A DNA stretch of 64,000 nt from Brenneria corticis (GCF_003115855.1 NZ_KZ819092.1:1-64000), one strand, 5' to 3'. Positions 15,974-24,734 are shown, counted from the first letter of the stretch. Numbers and translations: made by a program. The notes: generated by a model from the sequence alone, not told the origin.

Positions 15974-16101
15974 GAAAGTAAATGACCTGTAACAAACAAG
16001 GGGCGGTGAGAGGTAATATAGGACAACAATCGTCGTTTGAAAAACGATAGTTCAAGAATTGAAACTGTAGAACTTACTGATAATAGGGCAACGCATTTTT
16101 T

Positions 16102-17025
16102 ATGACATATGCACTGGAACTGGCGCAGCTGACCAAGACCTACCCGGGCGGGGTCAAGGCGCTGCGTGGCATCGATCTGCGCGTTGAAGCGGGCGATTTC
16201 TACGCGCTGCTGGGGCCGAACGGCGCCGGGAAGTCCACCACCATCGGCATCATCAGCTCACTGGTCAATAAAACCGCCGGAAAGGTTCAGGTATTCGGTT
16301 ACGATCTCGATCGCGACGTGGTCAACGCCAAGCGTCAACTGGGGCTGGTGCCGCAGGAATTCAATTTTAATCCGTTTGAAACCGTGCTGCAGATTGTGGT
16401 CAATCAGGCGGGGTATTACGGCGTCAAACGTCAGGACGCCCTGCAGCGGGCGGAAAAATATCTGCGGCTGCTGGATTTATGGGGGAAACGCAACGAAAGG
16501 GCGCGCATGTTATCCGGTGGGATGAAGCGTCGTCTGATGATTGCCCGCGCGTTGATGCATGAGCCTAAATTACTGATCCTTGATGAACCCACCGCCGGGG
16601 TGGATATCGAACTGCGCCGCTCCATGTGGGGATTTCTGAAAGAACTCAACGCGCAGGGCACGACCATTATTCTGACCACCCACTATCTGGAAGAGGCGGA
16701 AATGCTCTGTCGCAACATCGGCATTATCCAGCATGGCCAACTGGTTGAAAATACCTCCATGAAGCACCTGCTTTCCAAGCTCAAATCGGAAAACTTTATT
16801 TTCGATCTGGCGGCGAAGAGTCCGTTGCCTAAGCTTGAGGGATATCAGTATCGTCTGGTGGATACCTCAACCCTGGAAGTGCAGGTTATGCGCGAGCAGG
16901 GGCTGAACGGGGTGTTCAGCCAGTTGAGCGCGCAGGGCGTTCAGGTATTGAGCATGCGCAATAAAGCCAACCGGCTGGAAGAGCTGTTTGTTACCCTGGT
17001 GAACGGCAATGGAGGGAAAGCATGA
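16102..17025 (+). CDS. yadG: ABC transporter ATP-binding protein YadG
   Basis: The 307-residue ATPase of an ABC-2 type exporter shows Walker A (GPNGAGKST), signature (LSGGMKRR), Walker B (LLILDEPTAGVD) and switch His (TTHYLEEAE), all intact. The 4-base overlap with yadH (ATGA) indicates an operon. The exported substrate of YadGH is not known. The family includes drug and polysaccharide exporters. Confidence 0.93.
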   Translation: MTYALELAQLTKTYPGGVKALRGIDLRVEAGDFYALLGPNGAGKSTTIGIISSLVNKTAGKVQVFGYDLDRDVVNAKRQLGLVPQEFNFNPFETVLQIVVNQAGYYGVKRQDALQRAEKYLRLLDLWGKRNERARMLSGGMKRRLMIARALMHEPKLLILDEPTAGVDIELRRSMWGFLKELNAQGTTIILTTHYLEEAEMLCRNIGIIQHGQLVENTSMKHLLSKLKSENFIFDLAAKSPLPKLEGYQYRLVDTSTLEVQVMREQGLNGVFSQLSAQGVQVLSMRNKANRLEELFVTLVNGNGGKA

Positions 17026-17792
17026 TGCGGCTATATTGGGTGGCGTTGCAGAGTATCTGGTATAAAGAGGTGCATCGTTTCGGCCGCATCTGGATCCAGA
17101 CGCTGGTCCCCCCCGTCATCACCATGACGCTCTATTTTATTATCTTCGGCAATCTGATCGGTTCCCGCATCGGGGAGATGCACGGGTTTGATTACATGCA
17201 GTTTATCGTTCCCGGACTGATTATGATGTCGGTGATCACCAATGCCTACGCCAACGTGGCCTCTTCCTTCTTCAGCGCCAAGTTTCAGCGCAATATCGAA
17301 GAGCTGTTGGTGGCGCCGGTGCCTACGCACGTGGTGATCGCGGGTTATGTCGGCGGCGGCGTGGCGCGCGGCATTTGCGTCGGCGTGCTGGTGACGGCGG
17401 TATCGCTGTTTTTCGTGCCGCTGCATATCCACGCCTGGTGGGTGATTGTCTTGACGCTGGCGCTGACGGCGGTACTGTTCTCGCTGGCGGGGCTGCTGAA
17501 CGCGGTGTTCGCCAAAAGCTTCGACGATATCAGCCTGATCCCGACGTTTGTGCTGACGCCGTTGACTTATCTCGGCGGGGTATTCTATTCGCTGACGCTG
17601 CTGCCGCCGTTCTGGCAGGCGGTATCGAAGCTGAATCCGGTGGTTTATATGATCAGCGGTTTTCGCTACGGTTTTCTGGGGATTCAGGACGTGCCGCTGG
17701 CCTTTACCATGGCGGTGCTGGTCGCCTTTATCGCGGTGTTTTACCTGCTGGCATGGTGGCTGATTGAACGCGGGCGCGGACTGCGCAGCTGA
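17022..17792 (+). CDS. yadH: ABC-2 type transporter permease YadH
   Basis: The 256-residue inner-membrane protein has six predicted hydrophobic segments and the ABC-2 signature region near LSPVYTLPPFW-like positions (FYSLTLLPPFWQAVSKLNP). It pairs with YadG, whose gene it overlaps by 4 bases. It is convergent with panD, with a shared terminator hairpin directly behind. Confidence 0.93.
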   Translation: MMRLYWVALQSIWYKEVHRFGRIWIQTLVPPVITMTLYFIIFGNLIGSRIGEMHGFDYMQFIVPGLIMMSVITNAYANVASSFFSAKFQRNIEELLVAPVPTHVVIAGYVGGGVARGICVGVLVTAVSLFFVPLHIHAWWVIVLTLALTAVLFSLAGLLNAVFAKSFDDISLIPTFVLTPLTYLGGVFYSLTLLPPFWQAVSKLNPVVYMISGFRYGFLGIQDVPLAFTMAVLVAFIAVFYLLAWWLIERGRGLRS

Positions 17793-17809
17793 GCCGCGGA
17801 TGCAAAACA

Positions 17810-17831
17810 AAGGCGGTGTCGCCACCGCCTT
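17810..17831. terminator. Bidirectional hairpin between yadH and panD
   Basis: AAGGCGGT (17810-17817) pairs with ACCGCCTT (17824-17831) around a 6-base loop that can close further. It lies 18 bp after yadH and 6 bp after the panD stop. Confidence 0.65.
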
Positions 17832-17837
17832 GCAATA

Positions 17838-18218
17838 TCACGCCACCTGTACCGGTATCGCCTTGGCCTGGCGCTGTAGCTGGTTGTCGCCGGAGAAGTA
17901 AGCCACCCTGGGGTGATGTTGCCGCGCCTGCTCGTCGGACATCTGCACATAAGAACAGATGATCAGCTTGTCGCCGACGCAGGCGCAGCGCGCGGCGGCG
18001 CCGTTTACCGAAATAATCCGCGAACCGCGTTCTCCGGCAATGGCATAGGTTGAGAACCGCTGGCCGTTATCCACGTTGTAGATATCGATAGCTTCGTATT
18101 CCAGTATGCCCGCCGCATCCATAAAATCCTGATCGATGGCGCAAGAGCCTTCGTAGTGCAAATCAGCCTGGGTGACCTTTACCCGATGCAGTTTGCCTTG
18201 CAGCATATTACGTATCAT
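17838..18218 (-). CDS. panD: Aspartate 1-decarboxylase
   Basis: The 126-residue proenzyme makes beta-alanine for pantothenate. It cleaves itself between Gly24 and Ser25 in HYEGSCAID to form the pyruvoyl group. The family block YAIAGERGSRIISVNGAAA follows. It lies downstream of panB and panC on the same strand, separated from panC by a MITE-like repeat that includes the panC stop region. Confidence 0.97.
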   Translation of the reverse strand: MIRNMLQGKLHRVKVTQADLHYEGSCAIDQDFMDAAGILEYEAIDIYNVDNGQRFSTYAIAGERGSRIISVNGAAARCACVGDKLIICSYVQMSDEQARQHHPRVAYFSGDNQLQRQAKAIPVQVA

Positions 18219-18235
18219 TGTTCATTACCTCGACT

Positions 18236-18364
18236 TATCCCCTTCATCTTTCAAGCTGCATCTGTGTTGGCTTCTTTCTCTCACCCCAGTCACTTACTGG
18301 CGTAAGCTCCTGGGGATTCATTCAGTCGCCGCCTTGATGCAACTCGAAATCTATTGGGTTTATA
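18236..18364. repeat. MITE-like element, copy 2 (about 128 bp), between panC and panD
   Basis: The arms TTCAAGCTGCA (18250-18260) and TGCAACTCGAA (18338-18348) and the end GGGTTTATA match the composite element at 12899. The core hairpin is CCCCAG/CTGGGG enclosing CTTACT-like and GTAAG arms (18284-18315). It has no three-stem-loop modules. Its right end overlaps the panC stop codon, so panC gained its final bases from the repeat or the repeat degenerated onto it. Confidence 0.75.
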
Positions 18365-19214
18365 CGGTCAAATCGACCTGCTGGTTATCAATTAATCGCG
18401 CTTTACCCAGCCAGGCGGCCATTAAAACCACCGCGCGGGTGCTGGCTGGCGTCAGTGGCTGCAGTGTATCCGCATCGCGGATAAACAGCTCGTCAGGGGT
18501 AAAGCCAGCCTGTTGCAGCGCCGTTTCCGCCTGGGCGAGCAACGTATCTATCCGGCGATCGCCGGCCGCCATTTTTTGCGCCACGGTCGCCATGATCTGA
18601 TTCAACCGCGGGGCGATCCGGCGCTGCTCGGCGCTGAGGCGGCCGTTGCGCGAACTGAGGGCCAGCCCGTCTTTGGCGCGTACAATCGGCACGCCGATAA
18701 TGCTGACGTCATAACCCATATCGCTCACCAGCCGGCGGATCAGCGCCAACTGCTGATAATCTTTTTCGCCAAAGCAGGCCACATCGGGCTGTACCAGGTT
18801 AAACAGTTTGCTGACGATGGTGGCGACGCCCCGAAAATGACCGGGACGGCTGGCGCCTTCCAAAATAGCGGAAAGACCGGGAACGTCGACGAAAGTCTGC
18901 TCTTCCAGCCCGTTCGGGTATATCACCTCCGGTCCGGGCGCGAAAACCAGATCGACGCCGCGGCGGGTCAGCTTCTCGCAGTCTTCCTGCAACGTGCGCG
19001 GGTAGCTGGCCAAATCATCCGGCCGTTCAAACTGCATCGGGTTGACAAAAATACTCACCACCACCATGTCCGCGCGCTCTCTGGCCTCATCGACCAGTTT
19101 CATATGCCCGTCGTGCAGGTTGCCCATGGTGGGCACCAGGGCAATGCGTTTCCCCTCCTGGCGCCAGCGGCGGATTTCACGGCGCAGCAGCAGAGGGGTT
19201 TCAATAATCAGCAC
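18360..19214 (-). CDS. panC: Pantothenate synthetase
   Basis: The 284-residue enzyme joins pantoate and beta-alanine using ATP through a pantoyl-adenylate. The nucleotidyltransferase HIGH-like motif is PTMGNLHDGHMKLV near residue 27, and the second signature is DGLALSSRN. Length matches E. coli. It is 39 bp behind panB in the panBC operon. Confidence 0.97.
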   Translation of the reverse strand: MLIIETPLLLRREIRRWRQEGKRIALVPTMGNLHDGHMKLVDEARERADMVVVSIFVNPMQFERPDDLASYPRTLQEDCEKLTRRGVDLVFAPGPEVIYPNGLEEQTFVDVPGLSAILEGASRPGHFRGVATIVSKLFNLVQPDVACFGEKDYQQLALIRRLVSDMGYDVSIIGVPIVRAKDGLALSSRNGRLSAEQRRIAPRLNQIMATVAQKMAAGDRRIDTLLAQAETALQQAGFTPDELFIRDADTLQPLTPASTRAVVLMAAWLGKARLIDNQQVDLTV

Positions 19215-19253
19215 TCCTATTACTCCTTACATGCTTCACAAACGCGGCCGATC

Positions 19254-20048
19254 TTAATGGAAAGAATGTTCTTCGGCCGGATAAATACCCTGTTCGACTT
19301 CCTGGACGTAAAGACGCGCCGCGGCGCGAATATCGCCGCTCTGCGCCAGGAAGTTCCTGGCAAACTTCGGCGTTTTTTCACCGGTGATGCCAAACGCATC
19401 ATGCATCACCAGAATTTGCCCGTCGGTGACGTTGCCCGCGCCGATGCCGATAACCGGAATGGCGAGCGCGTCGGTGATGCGCTTCGCCAGCGCCACCGGC
19501 ACACACTCCAGCACCAGCAGCTGCGCGCCGGCCTGTTCTATGGCGCGCGCATCGTCAAGCAGTTGGTTGGCGGCGGCCTCGTCCCGGCCCTGGATCTTAT
19601 AACCGCCGAAGATATTGACGGACTGCGGCGTCAGGCCTAAATGCCCGCAAACGGGCACGGCGCGTTCGGTCAGCATCCGTACGGTGGGGGCCAGCCAGCT
19701 TCCGCCTTCCAGCTTCACCATATTGGCGCCGGCGCGCATCAGCTCCGCCGCCTGGCCGCACGCCTGTTCCGGCGTGGCGTAGCTCATAAACGGCATATCG
19801 GAGAGCAGCAGAGCCTGGGGCGCGCCGCGGCGCACGCAGCGGGTATGGTAAACAATATCATCGATGGTGACGGGCAGGGTGGAGTCATGTCCTTGCAATG
19901 TCATACCCAGCGAGTCGCCCACCAGCATTATCCGGATACCCTGTTCAAAGAATAAACGGGCGAAGCTGGCGTCGTAAGCGGTAATTGAAGCAAACTTCCG
20001 CCGCTCTTGTTTCCATTGGCGCAGGTGGGATAGGGTCGTTGGTTTCAT
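19254..20048 (-). CDS. panB: 3-methyl-2-oxobutanoate hydroxymethyltransferase
   Basis: The 264-residue TIM-barrel enzyme adds a hydroxymethyl group from methylene-tetrahydrofolate to ketoisovalerate, the first step to pantothenate. Visible blocks are YDASFARLF, the Mg-binding LVGDSLGMT, VKLEGG and PVCGHLGLTPQS. It is the first gene of panBC, 99 bp from folK. Confidence 0.97.
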   Translation of the reverse strand: MKPTTLSHLRQWKQERRKFASITAYDASFARLFFEQGIRIMLVGDSLGMTLQGHDSTLPVTIDDIVYHTRCVRRGAPQALLLSDMPFMSYATPEQACGQAAELMRAGANMVKLEGGSWLAPTVRMLTERAVPVCGHLGLTPQSVNIFGGYKIQGRDEAAANQLLDDARAIEQAGAQLLVLECVPVALAKRITDALAIPVIGIGAGNVTDGQILVMHDAFGITGEKTPKFARNFLAQSGDIRAAARLYVQEVEQGIYPAEEHSFH

Positions 20049-20147
20049 TGCGGCCTTCCTAAGTCAATAGGGTAAAGATTAAAAAAAGTATTCTAATGGA
20101 TGCCGTCAGGGAGTGATAGCGATCGCGCCTTCACTTTGACACATGCG

Positions 20148-20648
20148 CTATCGGGAATCGGGCGTTTCATCCCAGAGAATCAATCCATTGCGATTCACGC
20201 TAAGCAGGCGATTAGAGAGGGGCTCGCCGTCAGGGAAAATCAGTTCCGGGGCGATCTCGGCCAGCGGATACAACATAAATTCGCGGTTTTTCATATCGTA
20301 GTGGGGAACGGTCAGCCGCGGCGTGGCGATAACCTCGTCGCCGAACAGCAGAATATCCACATCCAGCGTGCGCGGCCCCCAACGCTGCGCTTTGCGTACC
20401 CGCCCCTGTTCCCGTTCGATAGCCTGGGTATGATCCAGCAGTCGCTCGGCGCTCAGATCGGTCGTCAGTTCCGCCACGGCGTTCAGATAGTCGGGTTGAT
20501 CCTGCGGGCCTAACGGACGGCTGCGGTAGAAAGAGGAACAGCGCGCCAGCCGGGTCTGCGGCAGGTTATCCAGCTCGCTCAGGGCCGCGTGAATCTGTTG
20601 CAGCGGCTGCGCCAGATTACTGCCCAGGGCCAGATAGACGCGCGTCAT
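20148..20648 (-). CDS. folK: HPPK, 6-hydroxymethyl-7,8-dihydropterin pyrophosphokinase
   Basis: The 166-residue folate-pathway enzyme transfers pyrophosphate from ATP to hydroxymethyl-dihydropterin. It starts MTRVYLALGSNLAQP. The signature GPRTLDVDILLFGDE contains the two Mg-binding Asp residues. The frame is open upstream through pcnB, but the ATG at 20648 fits the family and its A is shared with the pcnB stop (TGATG), so the two are translationally coupled. Confidence 0.96.
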   Translation of the reverse strand: MTRVYLALGSNLAQPLQQIHAALSELDNLPQTRLARCSSFYRSRPLGPQDQPDYLNAVAELTTDLSAERLLDHTQAIEREQGRVRKAQRWGPRTLDVDILLFGDEVIATPRLTVPHYDMKNREFMLYPLAEIAPELIFPDGEPLSNRLLSVNRNGLILWDETPDSR

Positions 20649-22057
20649 CAAGCTTTTTCCCGCGCGGCGGCCGGTTTGCGCGGACGCCGCGGGCGGGAGC
20701 GGCGGTGCGGCGTCGGGCCGTCGTCCAGCGAGCCCAGCATTGCCTGCTGACGCGGCGGCGGCGCCACCTGAAACTCTCCCCACCACTGGGCCAGGCGTAA
20801 TAACTCCTGATGGTTTTCGATCTCGGCGCGCAGGCAAAGCAGGTCGTAGGCGGCGCGGAATTTGGGATGTTCCATCAATTTATAGGCGCGTTTGCCCTGA
20901 CGGCGCGACAGGCGCAACTGCAGCAGCCAGATGTCGCGCACTAACGAAGTAATACGTTTGGGGATCGCCAGCGAGCGGCATTGCTCGTCCAGGATGTCAT
21001 TCATCGCCAGTGCGAAGGCATCGAAATAGGCCAGGCCGCTTTCCTGCGTCAGCTTTTGCGCGTGCTCAATCAGCGGATACCACAACATGGCGGAGAACAG
21101 AAACGCCGGATTAACCCGCATATCATTTTGCAGACGCCGATCGGTGTTTTGCAGTACCTGCGCCACCATCCGCTCCAGCGTACTGTCGCCGGTTTCGGTA
21201 AAGTGATTGCTGATTAACGGGAAAAGCGGCTGGAATAACTGATATTCGCACAGCATTTTATAGGTCGCGTAGCCGTAACCGGTCTGCAGCAGCTTCAGCG
21301 ATTCCTCAAACATCCGGGCCGCCGGGATATCATGCAGCAGGGCGGCCAGGCGGGGAATCGGTTCGGCGGTTTCAGGGCTGATGGTCATATCCAGCTTGGC
21401 GGCGAAGCGCACGGCGCGCAGCATCCGTACCGGGTCTTCACGGTAACGGGTTTCCGGATCGCCGATCATGCGAATAACGCCCTGGCGCAGATCGTTCAGG
21501 CCGTCGGTATAGTCCCGTACGGTGAAATCGGCGATGCTGTAATACAGGCTATTGATGGAGAAATCGCGCCGCTGGGCGTCTTCTTCAATGGAGCCGAAAA
21601 TATTGTCGCGCAGCAGCATGCCGCTCTGGGCCTGCTGGGCGGAGTTCTTGATTTCCTGCTGTTCCTGATGCTGCTCATGGTGACCGCGGAACGTGGCGAC
21701 CTCGATCACTTCCGGCCCGAACATAACGTGGGCCAGCCGGAAACGGCGCCCCACCAGACGGCAGTTGCGGAAGAGCTTGCGCACCTGCTCCGGCGTGGCG
21801 CTGGTGGTGATATCAAAATCCTTGGGCCTTTTGCCCAGCAGCAGGTCGCGTACGCCGCCGCCGACCAGATAAGCCTCATAGCCCGCTTTGTTCAGGCGAT
21901 AAAGTACTTTCAGCGCATTCTCGCTGATCTCTCTGCGTGAAATATTATGCTGGTCGCGCGGGATAACCGTCAGATGCCGACGCGGCTCCTCGGGTTTGAC
22001 CACTTCGTTCTCACGATTCAGTACCTTACGGCAAAAATTAGCGACTCGGGTAAAGAT
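20648..22057 (-). CDS. pcnB: Poly(A) polymerase I, with a non-AUG start codon
   Basis: The 469-residue enzyme adds 3' poly(A) tails that promote RNA decay. The nucleotidyltransferase motifs are GGGVRDLLLG and KDFDI, followed by RNCRLVGRRFRLAHV and the basic C-terminus RRSRPRRPRKPAA. There is no AUG or GUG near the homologous N-terminus (IFTRVANFCRKVL). A GAGGTG Shine-Dalgarno lies at about 22064-22069, and the codons after it are ATT (22058-22060) and ATC (22055-22057). E. coli pcnB is known to start at AUU. I place the start at the aligned ATC; the ATT is equally possible. The leader contains the stem-loop repeat at 22095-22230. Confidence 0.93.
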   Translation of the reverse strand: MFTRVANFCRKVLNRENEVVKPEEPRRHLTVIPRDQHNISRREISENALKVLYRLNKAGYEAYLVGGGVRDLLLGKRPKDFDITTSATPEQVRKLFRNCRLVGRRFRLAHVMFGPEVIEVATFRGHHEQHQEQQEIKNSAQQAQSGMLLRDNIFGSIEEDAQRRDFSINSLYYSIADFTVRDYTDGLNDLRQGVIRMIGDPETRYREDPVRMLRAVRFAAKLDMTISPETAEPIPRLAALLHDIPAARMFEESLKLLQTGYGYATYKMLCEYQLFQPLFPLISNHFTETGDSTLERMVAQVLQNTDRRLQNDMRVNPAFLFSAMLWYPLIEHAQKLTQESGLAYFDAFALAMNDILDEQCRSLAIPKRITSLVRDIWLLQLRLSRRQGKRAYKLMEHPKFRAAYDLLCLRAEIENHQELLRLAQWWGEFQVAPPPRQQAMLGSLDDGPTPHRRSRPRRPRKPAAAREKA

Positions 22058-22094
22058 AATACACCTCGATAGTGATGATAAATAAAGGCCCAAC

Positions 22095-22230
22095 AAAAAA
22101 TTTCCGGGAGAAATTTTTAACGTCGCTCCCAGCGACGGCCCGTAAGGGGGCGGGCAGGGATAGCCCCGCCATAAAAAATTTCCGGGAGAAATTTTTAACG
22201 TCGCTCCCAGCGACGGCCATAAAAAAATAG
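22095..22230 (-). repeat. Modular stem-loop repeat, stand-alone copy A (two units)
   Basis: Plus strand: unit 1 has stem AAAAATTTC/GAAATTTTT (22096-22104 and 22110-22118) with loop CGGGA, then CGTCGCT/AGCGACG (22121-22127 and 22131-22137), then GGCGGG/CCCGCC (22149-22154 and 22165-22170). Unit 2 repeats the first two hairpins exactly (22174-22215) and ends in a degenerate half unit (AAAAAAATAGCGG). It fills the space between gluQ and pcnB, so it is in any gluQ-facing or pcnB leader transcript. Confidence 0.85.
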
Positions 22231-22237
22231 CGGCTAA

Positions 22238-23158
22238 TCATAGCTCACCGGGCCCGATTTGAGAATGCTGATGTGAATTCAGGCCGGTTTTTGCCGTTTG
22301 CAGCGGGATGCGGGAGAGCGTCCAATGGGCGACGGACCACGCAAGCAGCGCCGGGAGCGTCAGATCTTGCCAGCTTTCCGGCACTTGCTGATGCAGAAAC
22401 CGCAAGGCGGCTATCAATACCGGGCGCGGGTCGCCGTTTGGCAGCGCCGGGGCATGGTTTTGTTTGGAGAGTTTGTCCCCGTTGGCATTCAGTACCAGCG
22501 GCAGATGGATATAGGAAGGCTGGTGATAACCCAGTTGGCGGTATAGCGAGATCTGCCGCACGGTAGGCGCTATCAGATCGGCCCCGCGGACGATCTCCGT
22601 GACGCCCTGCGCGTGGTCGTCGACCACCACGGCCAGATTATAGGCGAACAGCCCGTCGCGACGATGAATAATAAAGTCTTCGCCCGCGAATGCCGGATCG
22701 GCGAAAACGTCTCCGCGCAGCCCGTCGTAAAAGTGGCATACCGGTGCGGTTTGTCGCAGGCGTATCGCGGCATTTTCCGCGGGTAAGCCGCGCTCCCGGC
22801 AGCGGCCGTCATAATGTCCGCCTGACTGCTGGATCCGGCTGCGGGTACAGGTGCAGTGGTAGCTTAATCCCCGTTGCGCCAGCCAGTGGAGCGCCTCTTG
22901 ATAAAGCGCGTGGCGCTGCGACTGATAGACGACTTCGCCGTCCCAATACAGGCCGTAATGTTCTAACTGGGAGAGAATGCGGGCGGCCGCGCCGGGGATT
23001 TCACGGGGAGGATCGAGATCTTCAATACGAACCAGCCAGCGCCCGTGCTGAGCGCGAGCCTGAAGATAACTGCCGAGAGCGGCAATCAATGAACCAAAAT
23101 GCAGGTCGCCGGACGGAGAAGGGGCAAAACGACCGATGTAGTGATCTATTTGGGACAT
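22238..23158 (-). CDS. gluQ: Glutamyl-Q tRNA(Asp) synthetase
   Basis: The 306-residue paralogue of glutamyl-tRNA synthetase lacks the anticodon-binding domain. It attaches glutamate to the queuosine at position 34 of tRNA-Asp. HIGH-type motif: APSPSGDLHFGSL; KMSKS-type motif: GDKLSKQNHAP. Zinc-site cysteines are in YHCTCTRSRI and GRCRERG. In E. coli it follows dksA as here. Its substrate tRNA is encoded twice in this window. Confidence 0.95.
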   Translation of the reverse strand: MSQIDHYIGRFAPSPSGDLHFGSLIAALGSYLQARAQHGRWLVRIEDLDPPREIPGAAARILSQLEHYGLYWDGEVVYQSQRHALYQEALHWLAQRGLSYHCTCTRSRIQQSGGHYDGRCRERGLPAENAAIRLRQTAPVCHFYDGLRGDVFADPAFAGEDFIIHRRDGLFAYNLAVVVDDHAQGVTEIVRGADLIAPTVRQISLYRQLGYHQPSYIHLPLVLNANGDKLSKQNHAPALPNGDPRPVLIAALRFLHQQVPESWQDLTLPALLAWSVAHWTLSRIPLQTAKTGLNSHQHSQIGPGEL

Positions 23159-23253
23159 AAAAATAATAACGCCGTCATACCTTTTATCTTGCAGACTGCA
23201 AGGATAAAACAGCAGCGAACGCTCCGTTTCGAGCGCTCAGACGGGTTCCCGCG

Positions 23254-23298
23254 AAACCTGGCCCAGGGGGCGAACATCGTACCCGCGGGGCCAGGTTT
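23254..23298 (-). terminator. Hairpin after dksA
   Basis: AAACCTGGCCC (23254-23264) pairs over 11 bp with GGGCCAGGTTT (23288-23298), with 23 bases between. It lies just past the dksA stop and may end or stabilise its transcript while letting gluQ be read through. Confidence 0.5.
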
Positions 23299-23310
23299 TA
23301 GGATGAACGA

Positions 23311-23766
23311 TTATCCTGCCATCTGCTTTTCGCGTATTTCTGCCAGCGTTTTGCAGTCAATACACAAATCAGCCGTCGGACGGGCTTCCAAACGACGGAT
23401 GCCAATTTCCACGCCGCAGGATTCGCAATAACCGAAGTCTTCATCTTCGATTTTTTGCAACGTTTTGGCGATCTTCTTGATCAGCTTCCGTTCGCGATCG
23501 CGGTTGCGCAGTTCGAGGCTGAACTCTTCTTCCTGAGCTGCACGATCCACCGGATCGGGAAAATTGGCTGCTTCATCTCGCATATGCGATACAGTACGAT
23601 CCACTTCATCCCTGAGTTGGTTGCGCCATGCTTCAAGAATACGCTTGAAATGAGCCAGCTGGGCGTCGTTCATATACTCTTCGCCCGGCTTCTCCTGGTA
23701 CGGCTCTACTCCGGCAATTGCGAGAATGCTCAGAGAAGATGTCTTACGGTTTTGCCCTTCTTGCAT
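23311..23766 (-). CDS. dksA: RNA polymerase-binding transcription factor DksA
   Basis: The 151-residue protein enters the RNA polymerase secondary channel and, with ppGpp, inhibits stable-RNA promoters and activates amino-acid promoters. The coiled-coil tip DPVDRA carries the two key Asp residues. The C4 zinc finger is CESC...CIDC near residues 114-138. The frame is open upstream to 24015, but the ATG at 23766 (MQEGQNRKTSSL) gives exactly the family length. The tRNA promoters in this window are likely targets. Confidence 0.97.
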   Translation of the reverse strand: MQEGQNRKTSSLSILAIAGVEPYQEKPGEEYMNDAQLAHFKRILEAWRNQLRDEVDRTVSHMRDEAANFPDPVDRAAQEEEFSLELRNRDRERKLIKKIAKTLQKIEDEDFGYCESCGVEIGIRRLEARPTADLCIDCKTLAEIREKQMAG

Positions 23767-23796
23767 GTTGCTTCTCCTACATAACACGACACGCAC

Positions 23797-23853
23797 TATA
23801 CCCTTCTTATTTGAAGTCGCAGTCTGGCTGCAACGCCAATTACCTTGGGTATA
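23797..23853. repeat. MITE-like element, copy 3 (57-bp internal deletion form)
   Basis: TATACCC (23797-23803) and GGGTATA (23847-23853) bound a 57-bp stretch containing TTTGAAGTCGCAG and TGGCTGCAACG remnants. The core hairpin of the longer copies is missing. It lies 31 bp upstream of the dksA start codon, inside its leader or promoter. Confidence 0.7.
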
Positions 23854-24004
23854 TCGATCCCCTAAGGGGGAAAAACAGGCCGCTATAAATAGCAGATGAA
23901 GATTGGGTTGGCAATGGTTCCTGACACCGGCCTGATAAAGTGTGAGGAACCGCGTATTATCATCGGATGATAAACAAGGTGTTAGCGTGTTGTGCCTGGG
24001 CACT

Positions 24005-24727
24005 TTATTTACCATTTATACCCGTCATAAATAACGGCAATTGATGCGTAAGCTTGATGCTGTCAGGGGTTAATATGGAGCCATAACATAGAATTTCAAC
24101 CCCCTGCCGTTGTGCGGCCATCAATAATTCGGCGTAACGCGGGTCGATATGCCGGGCGGGAGAGATCTGTTTGATCCCCGAGTGAAGTACGGCGAAAAAC
24201 AGCACCGCCCGCTCGCCGTTGGCGACCACCTGTTGCAGTTCGCGCAGGTGCTTTTGCCCCCTGAGGGTTACCGCATCGGGAAAATAACCACATCCATGTT
24301 GCAACAATGTGACGGATTTCACCTCAATATAGCAGTTAATCCTGTCCGGCGCCTGTAATAGCAGATCGATACGGCTGTTTTCCGCGCCGTACTTCACTTC
24401 GCTTTTGCAAGAGGTATAACCCGCCAACGCCTCTACCCGATCTTCCAGCAGGGCCTCGTGCAATAACGTATTGGCGCGCAGCGTGTTTACGCAAATCCAG
24501 TCGTTCTGCTGCGTCTCGGTCAGTTCCCAGCTGTGCGGGTATTTGCGTTTGGGGTTATCGGAGGTGGAGTACCAGACGGTATCGCCGGGGGTGGCGCAAC
24601 CCGTCATGGCGCCGGTATTGGCGCAATGAAGAGTGAGTAATTCTCCCTCCGGGGTCACCACATCGGCAAGAAAACGTTTGTAGCGTTTAATTAATCGGGC
24701 CGGCCGTAAGCGGGGCGAGTATTGCAT
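24005..24727 (-). CDS. sfsA: SfsA, sugar fermentation stimulation protein
   Basis: The 240-residue protein has the SfsA family blocks: RPARLIKRYKRFLADV at the N-terminus, HCANTGAMTGCATPG, and YIEVKSVTL with a PD-(D/E)xK nuclease-like core. E. coli SfsA binds DNA and influences maltose metabolism. Its molecular role is still unclear. It is 7 bp behind thpR on the same strand. Confidence 0.93.
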   Translation of the reverse strand: MQYSPRLRPARLIKRYKRFLADVVTPEGELLTLHCANTGAMTGCATPGDTVWYSTSDNPKRKYPHSWELTETQQNDWICVNTLRANTLLHEALLEDRVEALAGYTSCKSEVKYGAENSRIDLLLQAPDRINCYIEVKSVTLLQHGCGYFPDAVTLRGQKHLRELQQVVANGERAVLFFAVLHSGIKQISPARHIDPRYAELLMAAQRQGVEILCYGSILTPDSIKLTHQLPLFMTGINGK

Positions 24728-24734
24728 CCGTATC

